This document shows positions 44,512 through 52,353 of a stretch of 64,000 nt of DNA, in pieces. Source of the DNA: Victivallis sp. Marseille-Q1083 (lineage in GTDB: Bacteria > Verrucomicrobiota > Lentisphaeria > Victivallales > Victivallaceae); the NCBI RefSeq assembly GCF_903645315.1, contig NZ_CAHJXL010000001.1, positions 2,551,990 through 2,615,989 on the forward strand, written 5' to 3'. The notes below the pieces were generated by a model that saw only the letters and a program-made list of their open reading frames with translations, had not been told where the DNA came from and ran no database searches. Each line of letters opens with the position of its first letter. Positions within the stretch are counted from its first letter, which is position 1. The translations under genes were made by a program, and so were the position numbers.

Positions 44512-44586
44512 AGTATGAAACCGACGGAAAAAGAATGTCTGATTGTGGAAAAACATATCCGATTCTGCAAATCTGGAGAATGAGCC

Positions 44587-45414
44587 ATGCCGGGATTTTA
44601 TTTTAGCGAAGCGCCGCGGATCGCGCTCCATACCGCCCAGCGCCAGCAGTCGGTCTGCGGCAGCGATCGAACCAATGAAAATCGCCACGGCCACTGGGTG
44701 TTCGATTATTCCATCGCCGCCTGCGGCCGGGTGCAGGCCGGGGAAGGGCCGTGGCTGGAACGGCCGGCCAACGTCGGACATCTCTATCCGCCGGAATTCT
44801 TCTATCGTGAGGAATATTGTGCCGGCGAACCGGTCCGGTCGGCTTATGTGGTGTTTGACGCGGAGGGGGGCGCGTTGTGGCGTCTGGCGGACAATCCGGC
44901 CGGGTTTGCCCGTTTCCTCGATCCGCAGCATCGGATCGAGTCGCTGCTTTTTGAGACGATCGATACGGCGGCCGCCGGCGGCAGCGCCGGATATTTCCGC
45001 AGTTGCGGGGCGCTGGCGAAACTGCTCGATTTCCTGGTTGCCCGTTCCTGGCCGTGCCGGGAGGGCTTTATCCGTTCGGTGGATGAACGGGAATTGCCGC
45101 CCCGGCCGTTGGCGACCCGGGTGCGTGAATATTTCGAACGTCACTATATGGAAAAAATCACCCAGATTCAGTTGGCCCGTGAACTCGGCATCGGTCTTTC
45201 CACACTGGCGCACCGCTATCGGCTTGAGAGCGGCGAAACGCTGCTTGAGACTTTGCAGCGGATTCGGATTGAACAGTCGCTGCCGCTGCTGGCGCGCGGC
45301 ATGCGGCTCAAAACAGTGGCCGAGGCGACCGGTTTCGCCAATGAGTTCCACTATTCAAGGGTATTCCGGCGGCTGCGCGGCCGGCCGCCGAAAGAGTGCC
45401 GGACGAGCTGCTAG
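44587..45414 (+). CDS. AraC-family transcriptional regulator
   Basis: A 275-residue regulator. The C-terminal ~100 residues carry two HTHs: ITQIQLARELGIGLSTLAHRY and LKTVAEATGFANEFHYSRVF, ending FRRLRGRPPKEC. The N-terminal part (HGHWVFDYSIAACGRVQ) resembles an AraC effector cupin. It is divergent from the glycyl radical operon, so it probably activates that operon in response to its substrate. Confidence 0.88.
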   Translation: MPGFYFSEAPRIALHTAQRQQSVCGSDRTNENRHGHWVFDYSIAACGRVQAGEGPWLERPANVGHLYPPEFFYREEYCAGEPVRSAYVVFDAEGGALWRLADNPAGFARFLDPQHRIESLLFETIDTAAAGGSAGYFRSCGALAKLLDFLVARSWPCREGFIRSVDERELPPRPLATRVREYFERHYMEKITQIQLARELGIGLSTLAHRYRLESGETLLETLQRIRIEQSLPLLARGMRLKTVAEATGFANEFHYSRVFRRLRGRPPKECRTSC

Positions 45415-45493
45415 TATTCCGTTTTTAAAACGATCTACAAATTTTTTGCATCGATGCTGATTATTGAATGATCTTATGAGGGAGTATCTGGAT

Positions 45494-45810
45494 ATGAAGT
45501 GGTTGCCGGTGTCCGGCGCCCTGGCCGGAAGTCTGCTGCTGAACGATTGCGGCAATGGAAATGCGGGGAACAATCCGGTGCCGGAAGCGGTGGAGAATTT
45601 TTATGTCGAAGTACAGCGGCGGCTGCCGGATACAGGCCGGCGCCATCGCCTATGCCGGTAATTTCATGAATGCGATGGGAATCTCCAACAGGACGCCGTA
45701 CATCTGCCACTCCTCGACGGGGGATGCAGACGACCGCGTTCCGGCACAATGACTTTGCCAATGTCGTCCGGGGGGACGGGCACGCTTCGGCAGAGCCGTT
45801 CAACGCCTGA
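45494..45810 (+). pseudogene. degenerate prepilin-like H-X9-DG protein
   Basis: Pieces of a prepilin-like protein in more than one frame. The N-terminal part reads GALAGSLLLNDCGNG, recalling a decayed type IV prepilin helix; the middle reads CRIQAGAIAYAGNF; the end, in another frame, reads FRHNDFANVVRGDGHASAEP and stops at 45810. H-NDFANVVRG-DG is an exact H-X9-DG motif, as in the intact prepilin-like genes at 49566 and 51701. At least one frameshift and the missing start make it non-functional. Confidence 0.4.
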
Positions 45811-45843
45811 GCCGTTCGTGCGGTTGGAGGGGCGGATCAGGAT

Positions 45844-45881
45844 GAAAAAAAAGCAGATCGCTCCGGCCGGGCCGGAGCGAT
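45844..45881 (-). terminator. terminator of the GH27-like gene operon
   Basis: On the minus strand, an 11-bp stem ATCGCTCCGGC/GCCGGAGCGAT (3-nt loop) is followed by a few bases and then a T run of eight or more (45844-45852 read on the minus strand). It ends the esterase-GH27 transcript. Confidence 0.75.
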
Positions 45882-45891
45882 TGGATTTTTA

Positions 45892-47202
45892 TCAATAGCG
45901 GAAAAATTTCACCTCCATGACCGGTTCGAAATCGATGACCAATTGGCCGTTCCGATCCGGAAGATAACTCTTGTTCTCCCAGATGCTGAACAGCCGCTCC
46001 GGCCACCGTTCGAAGCCGAAATCGGCCGGCTGAAAGGTGCATTGCCAGGGCGTTGCGTGGCGGTTGAAGATGCCGAACCAGCCGTGGCCGGCGTTGCCCT
46101 GTTCCGGCGCTTTGCGGACATCCAGTTGATAACGGGCATATACCTTGCGTCCGACCACGAAGTTGCGGCAGCAGGCCAGTATTTCCGGGTGCGTCGCCAG
46201 GGCGATATCCTCGTCGTCGGTCAGCGTCAGGTCGCCGCCGAAGAGCAGCGGTGACGCGGCCAGCGCCCGCTGGGTGATGAAGAAGCGTTTTTCCGCGGCG
46301 GACAGTTCGCTCATCCGGCTGTGCCCGACACCGCTCAGGGCGGCATTGTCCGAAGAGTTCCGGGATTTCGAGTAGACCTGCAGCGCACCGAACGGAATCA
46401 TGTCCAGATCGAGGCAGCAACTGCGGTCGCCGCAATTTTCCCACTGTTCCCAGCGATCCAGAATCCGGGTCAGGTCGTTCGGGCGGTCCCAGATGTCGCC
46501 GGAAATCCGGAACATGTTGCAATATTGCCGGATCAACCCGTAATTGCCGGTCCAGACGAAATCACCCGGGGAAAGGCTGTAGACGATTGGCCGCGACGCC
46601 TTGGCGATCGCTTTGCCGATCGCTTCGATTTCGGCCGGATAATCCGCCAGGTCGTCGGCTTTGAGCAGGTCGATTTGCAGTTCATCGCTCAGATAGGCGA
46701 TGACGCTGTCGTAATAAGCCTGGGCGCCCGGCCTGGTCATATCGACGCCGTAGTTGAGCGGACACCAGCCGCACAGATCGCCGGTATCGGCGATATCGGC
46801 GGCGCGGATGCCGTCGGCGCCGAGCACCGGCGTATTTTCCTCGACCGCTTTGCGCGGGATGCCGCGCATCAAATGCACACCGAATTTGATGCCGGCCTCA
46901 TGGCAGCGGTCGGCGATATAACGAAGGCCGCGCGGAAACAGTTTCGGCGCCGGCACCAGCCGTCCGTAGGCGTCGATATGAACGTCGATCCGGTCGGCGG
47001 CTGCCGGGTTGTCCGGCTCGAGCAGGGCGCCGTATTCCGAATACCAGCCGGCGTCGATGCAGAAATAATCATAGCCGTGGGGTTTCAGCTTGGTCAGGAA
47101 CGCGTCCAGATTGGCCAGCGCCTGGGCTTCGTTGATGAAAATTCCCCAACAGTCGAAACTGTTCCAGCCCATGACCGGTTGAGGAAGGGTATCGATTCGC
47201 AT
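45892..47202 (-). CDS. GH27/GH36-type glycoside hydrolase (alpha-galactosidase-like)
   Basis: A 436-residue clan-D hydrolase. It starts with the family signature PQPVMGWNSFDCWG, followed by YFCIDAGWYSEYG. The expected nucleophile Asp lies in IDLLKADDLADYP and the acid/base Asp in FRISGDIWDRPND. No signal peptide is seen, so it acts inside the cell on imported oligosaccharides. A C-terminal beta domain completes it. It is 22 nt downstream of an esterase gene, with which it is probably co-transcribed. Confidence 0.9.
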   Translation of the reverse strand: MRIDTLPQPVMGWNSFDCWGIFINEAQALANLDAFLTKLKPHGYDYFCIDAGWYSEYGALLEPDNPAAADRIDVHIDAYGRLVPAPKLFPRGLRYIADRCHEAGIKFGVHLMRGIPRKAVEENTPVLGADGIRAADIADTGDLCGWCPLNYGVDMTRPGAQAYYDSVIAYLSDELQIDLLKADDLADYPAEIEAIGKAIAKASRPIVYSLSPGDFVWTGNYGLIRQYCNMFRISGDIWDRPNDLTRILDRWEQWENCGDRSCCLDLDMIPFGALQVYSKSRNSSDNAALSGVGHSRMSELSAAEKRFFITQRALAASPLLFGGDLTLTDDEDIALATHPEILACCRNFVVGRKVYARYQLDVRKAPEQGNAGHGWFGIFNRHATPWQCTFQPADFGFERWPERLFSIWENKSYLPDRNGQLVIDFEPVMEVKFFRY

Positions 47203-47223
47203 GGCAAACTCCTTTGGATTGAT

Positions 47224-48015
47224 TTACGATTGCTTTGGAAACATGAATTGCAGGGCATTTTGAATGCAGACGTCCCAGAATTCCCAGGTATGACCGCCGG
47301 AACGCTCGATATAATTCAAATCGAAGCAGTTTCCGAAACTCCGGAGGTGATCGCGGAATTTGACGTTGTCGGCGTAGAGAATATCCTCGGTTCCGCACTC
47401 CAGGTGCAGCCGGGGACGCTGCGGCGCCCGGGCCGCCTGGCTCGCGAGAGCGAAGGGATCGTCGTCGCTGCCGGGTTGCGGTCCGGCGTCGCCGAAGATG
47501 GTCCGCATTTCCTGTCGCCAGCCCGCATCGGCATTGGCATCGGTAAAATGGGCGATATCGGTGACGCCGGAGAAGCTGGCGGCGGCGGCGAACCGATCCG
47601 GATGTTTCAGCGCCAGCTTCAGGGCGCCGTAACCGCCCATCGACAACCCGGCGACGAAGGTGTCCTCGCGGCGGCGGCTGACCGGGAAAAAGCCGGCGAC
47701 GATTTCCGGCAGTTCTTCGCTGAGGAAACTCCAGAAGCGGCCGCCGTAGCCCATGTCGCGGTAAAAGCTGCGCTGCCCGTCCGGCATGACGACAGCGATG
47801 CCGAGCGGAGCGACATAACGTTCAATCGAGGTCCGGCGCATCCAGATGGTGTGGTCGTCGCTCATGCCGTGGAGCAGATAGAGTACCGGCATTGCGGCTG
47901 CCGCCCGGCCGGACTGCTGGCCGATCAGCGTATGGGAACGCTGCGGCAGGATGACGTTCATGGAACAGCCGCGCATCAAAGTGTCGGAATGGAAATTGCA
48001 TTGTAAAAAAGCCAT
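47224..48015 (-). CDS. FrmB/esterase-D family hydrolase
   Basis: A 263-residue serine esterase. The signature LYLLHGMSDDHTIWMRRTSI is followed by the nucleophile FVAGLSMGGYGALKLAL and, at the end, GGHTWEFWD with the catalytic His. It probably removes acyl groups such as acetyl or feruloyl from glycans. The start is ATG at 48015 with an AAGGAG site; longer upstream frames cross the regulator gene and are spurious. Its promoter region contains an inverted motif shared with the two downstream-facing regulators. Confidence 0.9.
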   Translation of the reverse strand: MAFLQCNFHSDTLMRGCSMNVILPQRSHTLIGQQSGRAAAAMPVLYLLHGMSDDHTIWMRRTSIERYVAPLGIAVVMPDGQRSFYRDMGYGGRFWSFLSEELPEIVAGFFPVSRRREDTFVAGLSMGGYGALKLALKHPDRFAAAASFSGVTDIAHFTDANADAGWRQEMRTIFGDAGPQPGSDDDPFALASQAARAPQRPRLHLECGTEDILYADNVKFRDHLRSFGNCFDLNYIERSGGHTWEFWDVCIQNALQFMFPKQS

Positions 48016-48183
48016 TTTCGTCTCCTTGATCGATAAAAAATCATGGTGAAAGATAATTGTCGAAATGATTCTTGCAAGCGGCAAAGGAATCTTTTCCGGA
48101 AGGATTTCGCCGCGGCGCCCGGTGGAGCCAGGAACGAAGAATGCCGTCGCTGCGATTCCTGCTTTGGCCTGGATTGATGTTTT

Positions 48184-48220
48184 TCGATATAGTGTGGAAA
48201 TATATTTTACTATAGCGATA
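48184..48220. promoter_or_regulatory. inverted operator-like pair upstream of the esterase
   Basis: TCGATATAGT at 48184-48193 and its near inverse ACTATAGCGA at 48209-48218 form an inverted pair with a 15-nt gap. The same ATCGATATA(G/C)TA core occurs in the promoters at 48313 and 50442. The site is on the upstream side of the esterase gene, so that operon and both regulators probably share a repressor or activator. Confidence 0.5.
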
Positions 48221-48312
48221 TAGGTTGTACGCCGGTAATTGAGCGAAAATTGCCGGTTTGACAGGAAAAAAGGGAAAAATCGAAAAAAAATCGAAAAAAG
48301 TCGGCCAGGGTA

Positions 48313-48341
48313 TTGACTTTTTTGTATCGATATACTATACT
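48313..48341 (+). promoter_or_regulatory. promoter 1 of the duplicated regulator cassette
   Basis: TTGACT (48313-48318), 17-nt spacer, TATACT (48336-48341). The spacer and -10 overlap the TATCGATATACTATAC motif. The following 44 nt match the second cassette promoter with one difference. Confidence 0.75.
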
Positions 48342-48399
48342 TTATAACGAAACAACACGACAATGCGGAAAGATAATATTCCTTGGATGGACTTGTGCG

Positions 48400-49494
48400 A
48401 TGAATTCGAAATACCAGCAACTCTATGAAACGCTCCATGCGGCGGCGCTCCAGGCCAGAGACGGCGAGAAACTGCCGTCGATCAAGGACCTCTGTGCGCA
48501 GTATCGGGTCAGTTTGGCGACGCTCAGTTCGGCGCTGAACCTGCTGGAAAAGGACCGGCTGATCCGCCGGGAGCCGAAGAAAGGCATCTATTTTGCCAGG
48601 CCGGAGGCGCCGGGCAGGACCCGGCGGGTGGCGCTGTTGCTGCCGGGCGGGCTGGAGCCGTTGTTCGTAACGATCGTCACGACGCTGCACCGTTATTTCA
48701 AGGCGTTGAATATCCAGTTGAATATCCAGTTGTACGATCTGAGTCCGGAATCGGAGGCGAAGGAGCTGGAGGCGCTGATGGATGACGACAGTTCGGAAGG
48801 CGTGCTCTATCTGCCGCTGTATCCGGTGTTTGACACGCCCCGTTCGGCGGAGATCCTGAAGGAAATGGTCAAGCGCAAGCCGGTGGTGCAGTTCGACCGC
48901 GAAGTCGGGGAAGGGGTGACGTCGTTTGTCGGCTACGAATGCTTCAACGGCAGCTACAGCGCCACGTGGCATTTGATCGAAGCCGGGCACCGGTCGATCG
49001 GCCTGATCTGTGCTTCGAACGATGATTTCGCCCGGCCGTCGCAGCGTTTGGCCGGCTATTTTGCCGCGCTGCACGACGCCGGCTTGCCGTATGACCCGCA
49101 GCAGACGATCATTTACGATGCTTTCAATCCGGAGTTGTCCAACGGCGTCATCGAAATTCTCAGCCGGCCTGATTGTCCGACCGCTTTTTTCGCGATCAAC
49201 AGCGTCTATGTGCCGCATTTCATGCGCAAAGTGGCGTTCGTCGGCAAACAGATCCCGGACGATGTCAGCCTGATTTGTTACGATCTGTCCGATACGCTGG
49301 CCAATCTGCCGTTGAAGATTACCCATGTGTCGGAACCGACTCGTGAAGCGGTGACGCTGGCGGCGGAGCTGTTGCTGCAGCAGCTCGATTCGAAAACGCC
49401 GGTTGTCAAGTCGCAACTGTTGCCGGGAAAACTGGTGGCCGGTGAAAGCTGCAAGGTGATGCCGAAACTGGAAATCCAGGCTTATAATGAATGA
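48400..49494 (+). CDS. GntR-headed, LacI-type sugar-binding regulator, copy 1
   Basis: A 364-residue regulator. Residues ~1-70 form a GntR wHTH ([34 protein letters not shown]). Residues ~75-345 are a periplasmic-binding-protein-like effector domain ([71 protein letters not shown]). It therefore resembles GntR-AraR/LacI chimeras common in polysaccharide degraders. I placed the start at the ATG that matches the second copy ([13 protein letters not shown]). About three-quarters of residues match copy 2. Confidence 0.9.
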   Translation: MNSKYQQLYETLHAAALQARDGEKLPSIKDLCAQYRVSLATLSSALNLLEKDRLIRREPKKGIYFARPEAPGRTRRVALLLPGGLEPLFVTIVTTLHRYFKALNIQLNIQLYDLSPESEAKELEALMDDDSSEGVLYLPLYPVFDTPRSAEILKEMVKRKPVVQFDREVGEGVTSFVGYECFNGSYSATWHLIEAGHRSIGLICASNDDFARPSQRLAGYFAALHDAGLPYDPQQTIIYDAFNPELSNGVIEILSRPDCPTAFFAINSVYVPHFMRKVAFVGKQIPDDVSLICYDLSDTLANLPLKITHVSEPTREAVTLAAELLLQQLDSKTPVVKSQLLPGKLVAGESCKVMPKLEIQAYNE

Positions 49495-49565
49495 TTGATG
49501 CGTCGAACAAACAGAATAAATTTTGGAACCCGAAAAACAAAACGTCCAAAAGAAGGAATCCAAAG

Positions 49566-50222
49566 ATGAGAAAGAATTTCACATTAATCGAATTGCTGGT
49601 CGTGATTGCGATTATCGCCATTCTTGCCAGCATGCTGCTTCCGGCGCTCGGCAAGGCGAAGGCCAAGGCGCAGGCGATCAAATGCACCGGCCAGATGAAA
49701 CAGTTGGCACTGGGAACGACGATTTATGCCGATGACAACAATGATTGCGGCCCGTGGCAGGAATCCAACAGTTACGACAAAACCTGGCATCAGAAGATGG
49801 AATCCTATTATGACAATCAGTCGGTATGGGATGGCGGTTTCAACTGCAATGTCGCTACGCCCGACAAAGATGACGGCCTGCCCGGTTATTTCCCGAACGC
49901 ACTGTTCGTGGCTTTCGGCCGCAAGCTGTCCGCGTTCAGCAAGCCCTCGGTGAACGGCATGTACGGCGAACGCCGGACGATTCAGGATGGCGGATGCGGA
50001 ATGAATCCTTTTCATGGCTGGTATATGTGGAACAACGACAATTTGAAGGAAAATTCCTGGGCTTATAATCACTCCAACCGGATTAATCTGGCATTCATGG
50101 ACGGTCATGTCGAATCTTACTCGCTCGGCGAATTCGATCCGTCCAACGATTATTCCAGCGGCCGTAAGCTGACGCTCTGGGATTTCTGTGACGGTGACGC
50201 CGACGGCAACTCCAGCAATTGA
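49566..50222 (+). CDS. prepilin-like H-X9-DG protein, copy 1
   Basis: A 218-residue type II secretion/pseudopilin-like protein. The N-terminus [20 protein letters not shown] is a type IV prepilin cleavage and helix motif (Glu at +5 of the processed protein). The C-terminal [12 protein letters not shown] is the H-X9-DG motif of the prepilin-type family abundant in Lentisphaerae and Planctomycetes. The middle ([18 protein letters not shown]) is a variable, secreted ectodomain. An AGAAGGA ribosome site precedes the ATG. It follows regulator copy 1 by 71 nt. Confidence 0.9.
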   Translation: MRKNFTLIELLVVIAIIAILASMLLPALGKAKAKAQAIKCTGQMKQLALGTTIYADDNNDCGPWQESNSYDKTWHQKMESYYDNQSVWDGGFNCNVATPDKDDGLPGYFPNALFVAFGRKLSAFSKPSVNGMYGERRTIQDGGCGMNPFHGWYMWNNDNLKENSWAYNHSNRINLAFMDGHVESYSLGEFDPSNDYSSGRKLTLWDFCDGDADGNSSN

Positions 50223-50441
50223 CCGCCGGAATGACCGTTGGAGACTCCTGCTCTGCCGCCGGCAGCCACAGCCGGCGGCAGACGATTCCGGCCGTGATGC
50301 GGTGATTTTTGATATCGGGTGTGGCGTGTCCTTTGCTGTTGCGATACAAGGAGAGAAATGGCTTGGGGACCTGACTTGTCGTATTTCCGCCCGCTTGAGA
50401 GCCGAAAGCCAAATAAAGAAAAGAAAAAACCGGTTGCCATA
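50223..50441. other. intergenic region with 12-bp hairpin
   Basis: TCTGCCGCCGGC (50252-50263) pairs with GCCGGCGGCAGA (50271-50282), a perfect 12-bp hairpin with a 7-nt loop but no T tract. Otherwise no gene; the second cassette promoter begins at 50442. Confidence 0.55.
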
Positions 50442-50470
50442 TTGACTTTTTTGTATCGATATAGTATACT
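50442..50470 (+). promoter_or_regulatory. promoter 2 of the duplicated regulator cassette
   Basis: TTGACT (50442-50447), 17-nt spacer, TATACT (50465-50470), with the TATCGATATAGTATAC motif across spacer and -10. Differs from the 48313 copy by one base over 44 nt. Confidence 0.75.
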
Positions 50471-50530
50471 TTATAACGAAACAACAATCGCAGAACGTAT
50501 TTAATCATCTTTGTCACCCGGAAGCAGCGC

Positions 50531-51631
50531 ATGACGATGAACTCGAAATATCAACAACTTTATGAAACGCTCCACGCGGTAGCGCTTCGGGCCAAGGACG
50601 GCGAAAAGCTGCCGTCGATCAAGGAACTCTGTGCGGAGTATCAGGTCAGCCTGGCGACGTTGAATTCGGCATTGAGTCTGCTGGAAAAGGATTGTCTGAT
50701 TCGCCGGGAACCGAAGAAGGGCATCTATTTTGCCAAACCGAAGTCGCCGGTCAGATCCCGGCGCATTGCGCTGCTGCTGCCGGGCGGGCTGGAGCCGCTG
50801 TTCGTGACGATCGTCACGACGCTGCATCGTTATTTCAAGGCGTTGAATGTCGAATTGAACATCCAGCTGTACGACCTTACGCTGGAATCGGAGGCGGAGG
50901 AGCTGGAAGCGCTGATGTATGACAACACGACCGATGGTGTGCTTTATCTGCCGCTGTATCCGTTGTTCGAAGCGCCCCGTGCGGTGGAGATCCTGAAGGA
51001 AATGGTCAAGTGCAAACCGGTCATCCAATTCGACCGCGAGGTGGGAGACGGGGTGACGCCGTTCGTCGGGTACCAGTGTTTCGTCAACAGCTACAAGGCG
51101 ACCCGTTTCCTGATCGAGGCCGGGCACCAGTCGATCGGCCTGATCTGCGCGTCGAACGATAATTTCGCCCGGCCGTCACAGCGTTTGGCCGGTTATTTCG
51201 AAGCGTTGCGCGAAGCCGGGCTGCCGTATGATCCGCGCCAGACGATCATCTATGATGTCCTCAACCCGGATTTGTCCAACGGCGTCATCGAAATTCTCAG
51301 CCGGCCTGATTGCCCGACCGCTTTTTTCGCGATCAACGGCGTCTATGTGCCGCGTTTCATGCGCAAGGTGGCGTTCGTCGGCAAGCGGATTCCGGACGAC
51401 GTCAGCCTGACTTGTTACGATCTGTCCGATACGCTGGCCAATCTGCCGTTGAAAATCACCCACGTGTCGGAACCGACCCGCGAAGCGGTGACGCTGGCGG
51501 CGGAATTGTTGTTGCAGCAGATCAATTCCAATGCCGCGATTGAACAGTCGCATCTGCTGCCGGGCAAATTGGTCATCGGCGAAAGCTGCAGAAACCTCTT
51601 CAGCCCGACGGCCCAGGCTTACAATGTTTAA
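50531..51631 (+). CDS. GntR-headed, LacI-type sugar-binding regulator, copy 2
   Basis: A 366-residue paralogue of the protein at 48400: the wHTH (KLPSIKELCAEYQVSLATLN) and effector domain ([56 protein letters not shown]) are nearly unchanged. Differences cluster around residues 120-200 of the sensor domain (for example [14 protein letters not shown] becomes YQCFVNSYKATRFL), so the two may bind different sugars. The start may be ATG 50531 or the in-frame ATG 50537 that matches copy 1. Confidence 0.88.
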   Translation: MTMNSKYQQLYETLHAVALRAKDGEKLPSIKELCAEYQVSLATLNSALSLLEKDCLIRREPKKGIYFAKPKSPVRSRRIALLLPGGLEPLFVTIVTTLHRYFKALNVELNIQLYDLTLESEAEELEALMYDNTTDGVLYLPLYPLFEAPRAVEILKEMVKCKPVIQFDREVGDGVTPFVGYQCFVNSYKATRFLIEAGHQSIGLICASNDNFARPSQRLAGYFEALREAGLPYDPRQTIIYDVLNPDLSNGVIEILSRPDCPTAFFAINGVYVPRFMRKVAFVGKRIPDDVSLTCYDLSDTLANLPLKITHVSEPTREAVTLAAELLLQQINSNAAIEQSHLLPGKLVIGESCRNLFSPTAQAYNV

Positions 51632-51700
51632 GCCGTCGAAAATGATAAATTGAATTTTTAAACTGTTTAAACCAAACTTCCAGAAAGAAGGATTCAGAAG

Positions 51701-52339
51701 ATGAAAAGAAAATTCACATTAATTGAATTGCTGGTCGTGATTGCCATTATTGCCATTCTTTCCAGTATGCTGCTGCCGGCGCTCGGCAAAGCGAAAGCCA
51801 AGGCGCAAGCGATCCGGTGCACCGGCAAACTCAAGCAGCTGGCGCTGTCGGTGATCATGTATGCCGACGACAACAATGATTGCGGTCCGTGGCAGGAGGA
51901 CAACAATTATGAAAACACCTGGCATTACCGCCTGATGCCGTATGGCGAAAACCGTTCGGTGTGGGATGGCGCGTTCAATTGTCCGGTCGCTCCGGAATCG
52001 GAGGCGAAAGACAACGGCATGCCGACTTATATCATCAACGGCGCTTTCGCCGGCGGCGACCGGAAAATGACGGCGATGGACAAACCTTCGGCAAACGGCA
52101 TGTTCGGCGAACGGACCGCTTTCGACAACGGCGGCAATTCCTGTGCGCTGCACGCGTTCTGGCGCTGGGCCCCGGATTGCATCGAAAAGGAGAAATTCTG
52201 GGCGTACGATCATAGCGCGCGGACGAATCTGACCTTTGTCGACGGCCATGTCGACTCCTTTACACAGCAGGAATTCGATCCGACCGACAATCCGGAGGAT
52301 CGTAAGGTGAACTATCGGGACTTCTGCAACCAGGATTGA
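51701..52339 (+). CDS. prepilin-like H-X9-DG protein, copy 2
   Basis: A 212-residue paralogue of the protein at 49566. The N-terminal [20 protein letters not shown] and the C-terminal [12 protein letters not shown] motif are kept; the mid-region diverges ([20 protein letters not shown]). It follows regulator copy 2 by 69 nt, in the same order as the first cassette. Probably secreted and attached to the type II-like pseudopilus or surface. Confidence 0.9.
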   Translation: MKRKFTLIELLVVIAIIAILSSMLLPALGKAKAKAQAIRCTGKLKQLALSVIMYADDNNDCGPWQEDNNYENTWHYRLMPYGENRSVWDGAFNCPVAPESEAKDNGMPTYIINGAFAGGDRKMTAMDKPSANGMFGERTAFDNGGNSCALHAFWRWAPDCIEKEKFWAYDHSARTNLTFVDGHVDSFTQQEFDPTDNPEDRKVNYRDFCNQD

Positions 52340-52353
52340 AAAGACGATTGTTT

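Larger units (their letters stand above)
45415..45891. other. intergenic stretch with decayed prepilin gene
   Basis: Holds a degenerate gene (listed) and a terminator serving the minus-strand glycoside hydrolase. No intact ORF of convincing character. Confidence 0.5.
48016..48399. other. divergent regulatory region
   Basis: 384 nt between the esterase operon and the first GntR-type regulator. Contains the operator-like motifs at 48184-48220 and the regulator promoter at 48313. No extra gene. Confidence 0.6.

Noticed and set aside
47224-49563. 779-codon minus-strand open frame
   Set aside because: It runs from the real esterase through the divergent promoter and opposite the regulator gene; only 47224-48015 has family motifs and a ribosome site.
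50252-50282. Perfect 12-bp hairpin as a terminator
   Set aside because: There is no T tract on either side, so it is kept only as a hairpin; function not supported.
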